Assembly (NCBI GenBank): GCA_033856535.1
Contig: JAWVEV010000048.1
Coordinates: forward strand, 1 to 29,259
From: JAWVEV01 sp033856535
Lineage (GTDB): Bacteria; Actinomycetota; Thermoleophilia; Miltoncostaeales; Miltoncostaeaceae
Direction: 5' to 3'
DNA length: 29,259 nucleotides
In this document: positions 8,121-16,176 of the stretch, in pieces
Position numbering within the stretch: the stretch's first letter is position 1
How the letters are laid out: the number at the start of each line of letters is the position of its first letter
The notes under the pieces: model-generated
The model's input: the letters and a program-made list of their open reading frames with translations, nothing else
The model's database searches: none
Told to the model about the DNA's origin: nothing
Program-made: the position numbers and the translations under genes

Positions 8121-8134
8121 ACAATAATAACTAA
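8121..8134. promoter_or_regulatory. AT-rich patch in the divergent intergenic region
   Basis: A 14-base run with a single G/C-poor composition (acaataataactaa) stands out in very GC-rich surroundings. It lies about 65 bases upstream of the Eis-like start. On the minus strand it contains -10-like sequences such as TAGTTA or TATTGT, so it may be that gene's promoter. Nothing else was found in this 149-base gap apart from the GNAT promoter at its right end. Confidence 0.35.
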
Positions 8135-8193
8135 GTCCCTCGCCGGGGCATGGGGACCTCGCCCGTACGTGCAATCCCGCCGGGGGCGCTTCG

Positions 8194-8199
8194 TACACT
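8194..8199 (+). promoter_or_regulatory. -10 element of a probably leaderless transcript
   Basis: TACACT is followed by six bases and then the ATG at 8206. Transcription would begin at the start codon, and no ribosome binding site is present. The spacing matches the site before the small membrane gene at 5062. Confidence 0.5.
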
Positions 8200-8205
8200 C
8201 CCGGC

Positions 8206-8685
8206 ATGGGCGAGCACTCCGCGCCGGCGGATCTCGGGCTCACCGCGCGGGCGATCCGGGGAGACGACTTCCCCCGGGCGCGCGCGGTCGTCGACGGCTG
8301 GTTCGGCCGGCCGGTGGGGCTGGTCATGCACCGGCTCTTCTTCGACCAGCTCGGGCCCTCGGGGATCTGGCTGGAGTCGGAGGACGGGACGCCCGTCGGC
8401 TTCCTGCTCGGCCTGGTGAGCGAGGCGGAGCCGGACCTGGCGTACATCCACTTCCACGTCGTCGACCCGGCGTGGCGCGGGAGGGGCGTCGGGCGCCTGC
8501 TGTACGAGCGCTTCGGGGCGCGCGCGGCCGAGCGCGGCTGCACCCGCGTGCGGGCGCTCGCGGCGCCGGCGCTGGAGGGCTCGCGCCGTTTCCACGAGGC
8601 GCTCGGCTTCGAGGGCCGTTTCGAGCCCGGGTACGTGGGCCCGGACCAGGACCGGATCGTCAACGAGCGGCCGCTGCCCTTCTGA
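8206..8685 (+). CDS. GNAT-family N-acetyltransferase
   Basis: A 159-residue single-domain acetyltransferase. The acetyl-CoA-binding motif A is clear: FHVVDPAWRGRGVGRLLYERF, containing R-G-x-G-x-G. A preceding strand (LAYIHFHVV) and a late motif around ARRFHEALGF-like SRRFHEALGFEGRFE complete the fold. The substrate cannot be inferred. The gene appears leaderless: ATG at 8206 with TACACT six bases upstream. It is divergent from the Eis-like gene and is followed 72 bases later by a PilZ gene in the same direction. Confidence 0.88.
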   Translation: MGEHSAPADLGLTARAIRGDDFPRARAVVDGWFGRPVGLVMHRLFFDQLGPSGIWLESEDGTPVGFLLGLVSEAEPDLAYIHFHVVDPAWRGRGVGRLLYERFGARAAERGCTRVRALAAPALEGSRRFHEALGFEGRFEPGYVGPDQDRIVNERPLPF

Positions 8686-8757
8686 GGCGACACGGCGTCT
8701 GCCGGAGGTCGCCTGGGATAACGTGTTCGCCGAGTCGTCAGTGACCGAGGGGGCGCC

Positions 8758-9114
8758 ATGAGCGAGGCAGCAGGAGGCGCGGAGCGCCGGGAGCACACGC
8801 GCGTGGAGGAGCGGCTCGAGACGCGCGTGATCGCCGACGGGAAGATCGTCCAGGCGGAGAGCCTGAACATCTCCGAGGGCGGGATCCTGCTGGCCGGCGC
8901 CGACTTCCCCGACGCGGGGCGGGTGCGGCTCGAGATCGAGCTGGCCGAGCTCGGCTGGCACGCCGTCGACGCCGAGGTGATCCGCCGCGGGGAGGACGCC
9001 TCGGGGGCCGAGACGCTGGCCGCTCGCTTTGCCCGGGTCGCCACCGAGGGCGGCCGGCAGGCGATCCAGGCCTTCTTCGAGGCCCGCCTGGGCTCGGCGC
9101 CCCCCGCCGCCTGA
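8758..9114 (+). CDS. PilZ-domain protein, putative c-di-GMP receptor
   Basis: A 118-residue, almost pure PilZ domain. Both ligand motifs are present: R-x3-R at residues 11-15 (RREHTR) and N-x-S-x2-G (NISEGG) after about 30 more residues, followed by the strand GILLAG. These motifs bind cyclic di-GMP in family members. No output domain is attached, so it would act by binding a partner. GAGGGGG at about 8747-8753 serves as ribosome binding site for the ATG at 8758, and GATAAC at 8717-8722 is a possible -10. No diguanylate cyclase or phosphodiesterase gene lies in this window. Confidence 0.88.
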   Translation: MSEAAGGAERREHTRVEERLETRVIADGKIVQAESLNISEGGILLAGADFPDAGRVRLEIELAELGWHAVDAEVIRRGEDASGAETLAARFARVATEGGRQAIQAFFEARLGSAPPAA

Positions 9115-9120
9115 GCCGCC

Positions 9121-10917
9121 TCAGACGGCCGGCAGCACCACCCGGAAGGTCGTCCCCGCGCCCTCGGCGCTGGCGCAGGTGATCGTGCCGCCGTGGGCCA
9201 GGACGATCTCGCGCGCGATCGCCAGGCCCAGGCCGGTGCCCCGGATCTGACGCGCCAGGGCGCCCTCGGCGCGGTAGAAGCGCTCGAAGAGGCGCTCCTG
9301 CTCGGCGGCGCTCATCCCGATCCCGGTGTCGGCGACCTCGATGACGGCCTCGGCCCCGGCCGCGGACGCGCGCACGGTCACCCGCCCTCCGCCCGGCGTG
9401 AACTTGATCGCGTTGGCGAGCAGGTTGTCCATCACCTGGGAGAGCCTGCGGCGGTCGCCGACCACGCCCACGGGGTCCCCGGCCTCCAGGACGAGCTCCA
9501 GCCCGCCCGTCTCGGCGCTCGGGCGCGCCGCCTCGAGGCGGTCCTCGGCCAGCGCCCCCAGGTCGAGGGGCTGCCGCTCGATGTTCAGCTGACCCGCGTC
9601 GGCGCGCGTGACGTCCAGGACGTCCTCCACCAGGCGCGCCAGGTGCTTGGCGTTCCGCTCGGCCACCGCCAGCAGGCGCGCCTGCTCCGGCTCGAGCGGC
9701 CCGGCCTCGCCCTCGGTGACCGCCTCCAGGTAGCCCACCACGGAGGTCAGCGGCGTGCGCAGCTCGTGCGATGCCAGCGCGGCGAACTCATGGCGCATCT
9801 GCTCCAGGCGCCGGCGCTCGCTCACGTCCTTCACCGTGGCCACGAACGCCGTGATCCGGTCGCCGTCGCTCAGCGGGGCCATGCTCGCGATCACCGGCAG
9901 AAGGGTCCCGTCGCGCCGCTTGACGACCACGTCGCGCTCGGCGCCGCAGCTCGAGGCCAGCGCCTCGCGCAGCCCGGCCGCCAGCGCGGGGTGGTCGTCC
10001 TCGGGCCAGAACGGGAAGGGCGGCGTCGCCCCGACCAGCTCCTCGCGGGAGTAGCCGGTCAGCGCGCAGATGCGCGCGTTGACCTCGAGCACCTCGCCCT
10101 CGGGCGACATCACGTAGACGCCATCCTGCATCGAGGCGATCAGCGAGGCGGAGAAGTCGCGCTCCTTGCGCAGCTGCTCCTCCTGGATCTTGCGGTCGGT
10201 GATGTCCTGGAACTGGCCGAGCCAGAAGAGCGGGCGGCCGGCGTCGTCGCGGATGAAGGACATGTTCGCGATCGCCCAGACCACGGCGCCGTCGGGCGCC
10301 AGGAAGCGCTTCTCGGTCTGCCAGATGTCGATCTCGCCCTCGAGGATCCGCCAGGCCGCGTCGAGGTCCGCCCGGCGGTCGTCCGGGTGGGTCAGCTCCT
10401 GGTCGCGCCGGCCGAGCAGCTCGTCCTCCCGCCGGACGAGCATGCGGCAGAGCTCCTCGTTCACGCGCACGTACTGGCCGTCGGTGTTGAACAGGGCCAT
10501 CCCGATCGGCGCGGTGGCGAAGGCCTGATCCAGGTAGACGCGCGCCGCCTCGAGCAGCCGGCCGTCGCGGACCTCCCGCAGGATGCAGAGCAGGCCCCCG
10601 CCCTCCGGGGCCGAGACCTCGGCGTCGGCGGTGAAGGGCACGGCGTTCCGCCGGCGCGACTGCAGCCGCAGCGGGACGCCCTCCCGGGCGGCCGCAATCA
10701 GGCGGGCGAGGACGTCGGGCTCGTCGGGGAAGAGCCCCGCCGCGGGCACGTCCTCGAGCCCGGCGGCCTCCGCGGCGAAGAGCGCGCGCATGCGCTCGTT
10801 GGCGGCCGCGACGCGCCCGTCGGCGCTCAGCAGCACCGCCGCCACGGGCAGGGCCTCAAGCGCGATGCTCGCCAACGTCTCCATCCGAATAGGTATCGGG
10901 TGCAGGTGGCCCGTCAT
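9121..10917 (-). CDS. Soluble PAS-domain sensor histidine kinase
   Basis: A 598-residue kinase with no membrane segment. Three PAS-like regions lie at about residues 15-115 (weakest), 130-245 and 255-365. The kinase core follows: H-box SHELRTP with phospho-acceptor H384, N-box around N498-N502 (DNLLANAIKFTP), G1 box VADTGIGM with D530, and G2 box RGTGLGLAI. All catalytic residues are present. It would autophosphorylate in response to a cytoplasmic signal, perhaps redox, gas or ligand sensed by a PAS domain. No response regulator is adjacent, so it is an orphan. The ATG at 10917 overlaps recD by 62 bases; ATG at 10884 is an alternative, with TACCTA five bases before it. Confidence 0.92.
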   Translation of the reverse strand: MTGHLHPIPIRMETLASIALEALPVAAVLLSADGRVAAANERMRALFAAEAAGLEDVPAAGLFPDEPDVLARLIAAAREGVPLRLQSRRRNAVPFTADAEVSAPEGGGLLCILREVRDGRLLEAARVYLDQAFATAPIGMALFNTDGQYVRVNEELCRMLVRREDELLGRRDQELTHPDDRRADLDAAWRILEGEIDIWQTEKRFLAPDGAVVWAIANMSFIRDDAGRPLFWLGQFQDITDRKIQEEQLRKERDFSASLIASMQDGVYVMSPEGEVLEVNARICALTGYSREELVGATPPFPFWPEDDHPALAAGLREALASSCGAERDVVVKRRDGTLLPVIASMAPLSDGDRITAFVATVKDVSERRRLEQMRHEFAALASHELRTPLTSVVGYLEAVTEGEAGPLEPEQARLLAVAERNAKHLARLVEDVLDVTRADAGQLNIERQPLDLGALAEDRLEAARPSAETGGLELVLEAGDPVGVVGDRRRLSQVMDNLLANAIKFTPGGGRVTVRASAAGAEAVIEVADTGIGMSAAEQERLFERFYRAEGALARQIRGTGLGLAIAREIVLAHGGTITCASAEGAGTTFRVVLPAV

Positions 10918-12784
10918 GAGCCGCCGTCGGCGACGGCCACAGCCGCTCGCGCAGCCCGGACGCCCGCGCGACGGGCCGCCCGACCGCCGCGCGCACGGCG
11001 GCCTCGGTCCCGACCACGATCAGCCGGCGCCGCGCGCGCGTGACCGCCGTGTAGAGCAGCTCGCGCGTCAGGATCGGCGAGCTCGGGTCCGGCAGCAGCA
11101 CCGCCAGCGCGTCGAACTGGGAGCCCTGCGCCTTGTGCACGGTCATGGCGTGGACCGTCTCGACCGCCGCCAGGCGCGTCGGGCTCACCTCCAGCAGGCC
11201 GCCCGGCCGGTCGAACACCGCGCGCAGGCGGCCGTCGGGTCGCGCCACCACCACGCCGGTGTCGCCGTTGTAGAGCCGCAGGCCGTGGTCGTTCTCGGTC
11301 ACGAGCAGCGGGCGGCCGGGGTACCACGGCCCGTCGGCGCCGGTCGCCGGCAGCTCGCCGCCGAGCCAGGCCTCCACCCGCTCGCTCCAGGCCGCCACGC
11401 CGTGGGGCCCCCGCCGGTGGGCGCAGAGCAGGCGGAACGCGTCGAGCGCGTCGAGCGCGTCGCGCCCGCGACCCTCCCGGGCGGCCTCCAGCATCGCCCG
11501 TCCGGCGGCCACCGCCGCGCCGCGCACGCCGGCCAGCCGGGGCGCGGAGCCCGGGGCCGCCGGGTCGGCGTCCACCCATTCGAGCCCCTCGCCGCCGGCG
11601 CCCAGGGCCGCGACCGCCGCGTCCGCGTCGCCGCGCTGCACCGCCGCCGCGAGCGCCGCGATCGCGCCGCCGAAGCGGTGCACGCGCCGCAGCACCACCA
11701 CGCCCGCGCCGAGGCCCTCGGCCGCCGGGACGTCCCGGGTCGCGGCCGGGCCCACGACGTCGCCCAGCACCGCGCCGGCCTCGACCGACGCCAGCTGCTC
11801 GGGGTCGCCGAGCAGCACCAGGCGCGCCTCGCCGCGGACCGCCTCGAGCAGGCGCGCCATCAGCGTCAGGGAGACCATCGAGGTCTCGTCCACGATCACC
11901 ACGTCGTGCGGGAGCCGGTTGCCGCGTCCGTGACGGAAGCGGCTGCGGTTGCCCGGCAGCCAGCCGAGCAGGCGGTGGATCGTCGAGGCCCGCGCGGCCT
12001 GGAGCCGCTCGCGCTGGGCTGCGTCCACCGGCAGGCGCGCCGCCTCGTCGTGGACCGCCTCCTCCAGCCGCGCGGCGGCCTTGCCGGTCGGCGCGGCCAG
12101 CGCCACCAGGGGCGCCGGCCGGCCCGCGGCCGCGGCCTGCGCGTCCAGCAGCGCCAGGAGGCGGGCCACCGTCGTGGTCTTGCCGGTGCCGGGCCCCCCG
12201 ACGATCACCGCCAGCCGCCGCCGCACCGCGGCCTCGGCGGCGAGCCGCTGGAGGTCCGGCGCCTCGCCCCCGAAAAGGCGGTCGAGCCCGGCGAGGAGGA
12301 CCGTCTCGTCCACGTCGCCGACGAGCAGATCGGCGCGCGCGCGCAGGTCGGCGGCCACCTCGCGCTCCTCGCGCCAGTAGCGGTCGAGATAGAGCCGCGT
12401 CCCGACCAGGCGCAGGGGCCGGTCCTCGCCCCCGTCCTCGCCGTCGGCCGCCAGAGGGCTCGCGGCGAGGCGGGCGCGCCAGCCCTCGGGCTTGGGCCAG
12501 GGCAGCGCGGCCGGGTCGAGCGGGCGGTCCGCGTCGACCGCGACCGAGGCGGGCGCGGTCGCCAGGTCGGCGCAGACGTGGCCGAGCCGCGGCGCGCGCA
12601 CCGCGAGCGCGGCCGCGAGCAGCACGTCCTCGTCCGCCTCGCCGCCCAGCCGCCCCAGCCGCAGCGCGACGTGGACGTCGGCCGCGGCCAGCACGCCGGC
12701 GGCGTTGAAGCGCGCCAGCGCGCCGCCGGCGCCGCGGACCACCCGGGCGTCGAGCCCGTCGACGAGGGGCGGTGCGGGATCCAT
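10856..12784 (-). CDS. recD: RecD, 5'-3' helicase subunit of RecBCD exonuclease V
   Basis: The 642-residue product is a superfamily 1 helicase. Walker A is GGPGTGKTT at about residues 196-204, Walker B is VVIVDETSMVSLTLM, and the C-terminal motifs are TVHKAQGSQFDALAV and LLYTAVTRARRRL. The N-terminal region carries the RecC-contacting domain expected for RecD. RecD drives the complex along the 5'-ended strand during double-strand-break repair. The ATG at 12784 overlaps the recB stop by one base (TGATG), a classic coupled junction. The 3' end overlaps the histidine kinase gene. Short tandem DAL codons near 11438-11463 are a minor oddity. Confidence 0.95.
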   Translation of the reverse strand: MDPAPPLVDGLDARVVRGAGGALARFNAAGVLAAADVHVALRLGRLGGEADEDVLLAAALAVRAPRLGHVCADLATAPASVAVDADRPLDPAALPWPKPEGWRARLAASPLAADGEDGGEDRPLRLVGTRLYLDRYWREEREVAADLRARADLLVGDVDETVLLAGLDRLFGGEAPDLQRLAAEAAVRRRLAVIVGGPGTGKTTTVARLLALLDAQAAAAGRPAPLVALAAPTGKAAARLEEAVHDEAARLPVDAAQRERLQAARASTIHRLLGWLPGNRSRFRHGRGNRLPHDVVIVDETSMVSLTLMARLLEAVRGEARLVLLGDPEQLASVEAGAVLGDVVGPAATRDVPAAEGLGAGVVVLRRVHRFGGAIAALAAAVQRGDADAAVAALGAGGEGLEWVDADPAAPGSAPRLAGVRGAAVAAGRAMLEAAREGRGRDALDALDAFRLLCAHRRGPHGVAAWSERVEAWLGGELPATGADGPWYPGRPLLVTENDHGLRLYNGDTGVVVARPDGRLRAVFDRPGGLLEVSPTRLAAVETVHAMTVHKAQGSQFDALAVLLPDPSSPILTRELLYTAVTRARRRLIVVGTEAAVRAAVGRPVARASGLRERLWPSPTAAHDGPPAPDTYSDGDVGEHRA

Positions 12785-15700
12785 CACCGCACCGTCGTCC
12801 CACGGTCGAGAAGGTCGCTCAGCGCCCCCACCAGCCCGGCCGGCGGCCGCCACGCGAAGACCCCGCACGGCACCCCGTCCACGCGCGGCGTGTCCTCCCC
12901 GGTCATGCCGCGCACGAACAGGTAGAGCACGCCGGCGACGGCGTCCTCGGGGTCGGCGCCGGGAAGGCGCCAGCGCAGGTAGCGGTGGAGCGCGGCGGCG
13001 TAGAGCAGGGCCTGGAGCGGGTAGTGCGCGCGCTGCATGGCGTCGGCCAGGGCCTCGGGGCGGTAGTGCCAGGCCGAGAGCGGCTCGCCGGCCGGCCCGA
13101 GCCGGTTGGTCTTGTAGTCCACCACGACGAAGCGCGGGCTCCCCTCGGGGCCGCGGAGCCGCGCGACGAGGTCGATGCTGCCCACCAGGTACCCGCGCAG
13201 ATCCCCCTGGAGCACCGGGTCGGCCAGCCGTTCCGCGTAGCCGTCCAGCGGGTCGCCGGGCGGGACGCGCTCGGCCAGCAGGCGCGCCAGCGCGGCCAGG
13301 TCGAGGTCCCCCGAGGGCGCGTCGCCGCCGGCGAGGGGGAGCTCGAATCCGAGCTCGTCGAGCCGGTCGGCGGGGGCGAGGTCGCGAAGGCGGGCCTCGC
13401 CGAGCAGCGGTCCCAGCGGCGTCTCGATGGCGGCGAGCAGCGCGCGGGCGCTCGCCGCCGTGTCGGCCAGCACGACGCCCTCCCGGGCGGCCTCGACCGC
13501 GAGCAGGCGGGCGAGGTCGTCCTCGAGCTCCGGCGCGGCGAAATCGGCTCGCTCCATCACCGCGTGCACGACCGATCCGAGGTCGACGCCCGAGGGCAGG
13601 TCGGCCATCGCCGAGGCGACCGCCCGCAGCCGGCCCTCCTCCAAATCCGGCGGGCCCGTCGGCGCGCCCGCGCCGGCCACGTCGGGGCCCTCGTCGACGA
13701 CCAGGTCCTCCTCGGGCTCGCTGAAGACATGCGCCTCGTGCGCGGCCTCGGTGATGCCGCTGTAGGAGGTGCGCCGCCAGCGCTCGTCCAGGCGCCGGTC
13801 GAAGCTTCCGGCCACGAGCGCCGCGGGCGCCGGCGCGGCGGGCCGCCAGGGGGCCGCGATCGCGGCGTCGACGCGCTCCACGGCGACGCACCTGGGCGCC
13901 TCCTCGGCCAGGCGGGTGAAGCGCGCGACCGCGAACGGGTCGTCGGGCGTGCCCGAGCCGGACGCCGCCACCGCCCCCTCGGCGTCGCGCGCGAAGAGCA
14001 GGCGCGAGAGGGGGGAGTGGCGGCTGTCGGAGGATCCGGCCCACCAGATCACCGCCTGGTGGCGGGCGCGGGTGAGGGCGACGTAGGCCAGGCGCAAATC
14101 CTCGCCGCGCTGCTCGGCCACGTGGCGGGCGTGGTTGGCGCGGCGGTCCGGGGAGCGCGGCCCGCCCACGTCGACCGCCCGCTCCTCGGTGGCCGGGTCG
14201 TGGAAGATCGGCGTGTCGTCGTCCTGGATCCGGAACGGGTCCCAGAGGAACGGGCAGTAGACGACCGGGAACTCCAGGCCCTTGCTGCGGTGGATCGTCA
14301 GCACCTGGACCGCCTCGGCGTCCGACTCCAGGCGCCGGCTGGCCTCCTCCTCGTCGGCGTCGCGGCCGGCGTCGGCGATCCGCCGGCGCAGCCAGGCGGC
14401 GAGCGCGGTCACGCCGAGCTGGCCGGCGGTCGCGGCGGCGTGGAGCAGCTGGCCCACGTGGCGCAGGTCGGTGAGCTCGCGCTCGCCGTCGGGGCGGGCG
14501 AGCAGCCGCGCGGCCACGCCCTGCGTGCGCGAGACCGCCTCCAGGAGCGACGCCACGCCGCGCCGGCGCAGCAGGCCGGCCCACCGGTGCAGGCGCGCCT
14601 GGAGGTCCTCCATCGCCCCCTCGTCGGCCGCCGCGACCCGGTCGGCGCTCCAGCCGAGGAAGCCGGTGAGCGCGGCCGAGGCCGCCCGGCCGGGCGAGGT
14701 GGGCCGTTCGAGCGCCTGCAGCAGGCGCAGCCACTCGCGCGCGGCGGGGGTCGCGAAGACGCTGCCGGCGCCGTTGATCACCGCCGGGACGCCGGCGGCC
14801 TCGAGCGCGTCGCGCACCTCGGCCGCGTGGCGGTTCACCCGCACCAGCACGGCGACGTGGGCCGGACGGATGGGCTCGTCGCCGCCGCGCGCCGCCACCC
14901 GGGCGCCCGAGGAGAGCAGCCGCACCACGTCGGCGGCGAGGTCGGCGGCCACCAGCCGGCGGGCGTCCGGCGCCGACGCGTAGCCCGACGGGGTGAGCTT
15001 CACCGCCCCGTCGGACCGGTGCAGCACGCGCACCCGCAGCGGCGTGTCGACCGGGGCGCCGCGCATGCCGGGGTCGCGGTGGGCGCCCGCCGCCCGCACC
15101 GGCCGGTGGACGATGTCGGGGTGGCCGAGCCGCGCGCCGCCCATCAGCGCCTCGTAGGCGTCCAGCAGGCCCTGGTCGCTGCGCCAGTTCACCCCCAGGG
15201 TGGCCTGGGCGCCGGCGCTCCGGGCGGCCTGCAGGTAGGCGTGGACGTCGGCGCCGCGGAACGCGTAGATCGCCTGCTTGGGGTCGCCGATCAGGACGAG
15301 CGTGGAGCCCTCGGCGACGAAGGCGCGGCGCATCACCTCCCACTGCACCGGGTCGGTGTCCTGGAACTCGTCCACCAGCACCACGCGGAAGCGCTCGCGC
15401 AGCCGTCGGCGGGCCCAGTCGCCCCGGTCGGGATCGGCCAGCGCGTCGCGCAGCCGCGTGACCAGGTCGTCGTAGCTCATCAGCGCCTGGGCGCGCTTTC
15501 GCCGCTCGACCTCCTCGCGCACGGCCACGGCCAGCCGCCGGCGCATCGCGACGCCCTCGTCGTCCGACTCCCGCGGCTCGATCCGGGCGGCGGGGTTGTC
15601 GATCACGACCCGGGCGATGTGCCGGGCCTCGGCGTGGGAGAGCTCGGCGGCGCCGTCGCGGTGGAAGCGGCGCACGTAGAGGTCGTCGACGACCTCCTCC

Positions 15701-16176
15701 ACCAGCTCGCCGAGGTCCTCGACGAAGACCGGCTCGCGCTCGACGTCGCCGCCCACGCCCAGGCTGCCGAGCACGCCCTGGCAGAAGCCGTGGGTGGTGG
15801 TGATGGTGGCGGCGTCGAAGTCGGCGAGAGCCTGTGCCAGGCGATCGCGGCGCTTGGCGACCTCGTCGCGGGCGCCGCCGGCCAGGAGCGCGAGCACCTC
15901 GTCCTCGGGCGGCGGCGCGACGCCCGCCAGCGCCCGCGTGAGCCCCTCCTCGGCGCTCACCAGCCGCTCGCGGACGCGGTCGCGCAGCTCGCCCGTCGCC
16001 ATGCGCGTGAAGGTGACGACCAGCAGCTGCTCCAACGGCGTGCCGGCGGCGACGAAGCGGGCCGCGAGGGCCGCGATCGTGAAGGTCTTGCCGGTGCCGG
16101 CGCTCGCCTCGAGCACGGTCACGCCCGAGGGCAGCGGGCCGCAGGCGTCGAACGGGGCGACCGAGACGCTCGTCAC
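12784..16176 (-). CDS. recB: RecB, helicase-nuclease subunit of RecBCD
   Basis: The 1130-residue product combines a 3'-5' UvrD-like helicase and a nuclease. Walker A is EASAGTGKTFT at residues 23-33. Further helicase motifs are VVLVDEFQDTDPVQWEVMR, IGDPKQAIYAFRGAD, and VQVLTIHRSKGLEFPVVY. The C-terminal nuclease keeps the D-x-K motif in FVVVDYKTNRLG, preceded by GSIDLVARL, and the helix YPLQALLYAAALHRYLR. It processes double-strand-break ends and loads RecA in known systems. I chose GTG at 16176 because it overlaps the recC stop as GTGA and starts just before the helicase domain. The open frame upstream of it is out-of-frame recC. Confidence 0.95.
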   Translation of the reverse strand: MTSVSVAPFDACGPLPSGVTVLEASAGTGKTFTIAALAARFVAAGTPLEQLLVVTFTRMATGELRDRVRERLVSAEEGLTRALAGVAPPPEDEVLALLAGGARDEVAKRRDRLAQALADFDAATITTTHGFCQGVLGSLGVGGDVEREPVFVEDLGELVEEVVDDLYVRRFHRDGAAELSHAEARHIARVVIDNPAARIEPRESDDEGVAMRRRLAVAVREEVERRKRAQALMSYDDLVTRLRDALADPDRGDWARRRLRERFRVVLVDEFQDTDPVQWEVMRRAFVAEGSTLVLIGDPKQAIYAFRGADVHAYLQAARSAGAQATLGVNWRSDQGLLDAYEALMGGARLGHPDIVHRPVRAAGAHRDPGMRGAPVDTPLRVRVLHRSDGAVKLTPSGYASAPDARRLVAADLAADVVRLLSSGARVAARGGDEPIRPAHVAVLVRVNRHAAEVRDALEAAGVPAVINGAGSVFATPAAREWLRLLQALERPTSPGRAASAALTGFLGWSADRVAAADEGAMEDLQARLHRWAGLLRRRGVASLLEAVSRTQGVAARLLARPDGERELTDLRHVGQLLHAAATAGQLGVTALAAWLRRRIADAGRDADEEEASRRLESDAEAVQVLTIHRSKGLEFPVVYCPFLWDPFRIQDDDTPIFHDPATEERAVDVGGPRSPDRRANHARHVAEQRGEDLRLAYVALTRARHQAVIWWAGSSDSRHSPLSRLLFARDAEGAVAASGSGTPDDPFAVARFTRLAEEAPRCVAVERVDAAIAAPWRPAAPAPAALVAGSFDRRLDERWRRTSYSGITEAAHEAHVFSEPEEDLVVDEGPDVAGAGAPTGPPDLEEGRLRAVASAMADLPSGVDLGSVVHAVMERADFAAPELEDDLARLLAVEAAREGVVLADTAASARALLAAIETPLGPLLGEARLRDLAPADRLDELGFELPLAGGDAPSGDLDLAALARLLAERVPPGDPLDGYAERLADPVLQGDLRGYLVGSIDLVARLRGPEGSPRFVVVDYKTNRLGPAGEPLSAWHYRPEALADAMQRAHYPLQALLYAAALHRYLRWRLPGADPEDAVAGVLYLFVRGMTGEDTPRVDGVPCGVFAWRPPAGLVGALSDLLDRGTTVR

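Noticed and set aside
11438..11463. Threefold repeat of a 9-base unit.
   Set aside because: It encodes DAL repeats inside recD in frame and is explained by codon bias; not a mobile or regulatory repeat.
10583..12925. Very long open frames on the plus strand opposite recD, recB, recC and the kinase (also near 12772-16230 and 16221-19787).
   Set aside because: They are antisense shadows caused by high GC. They read as low-complexity Arg/Gly/Ala/His strings without domain motifs, while the minus strand shows full RecBCD motifs.
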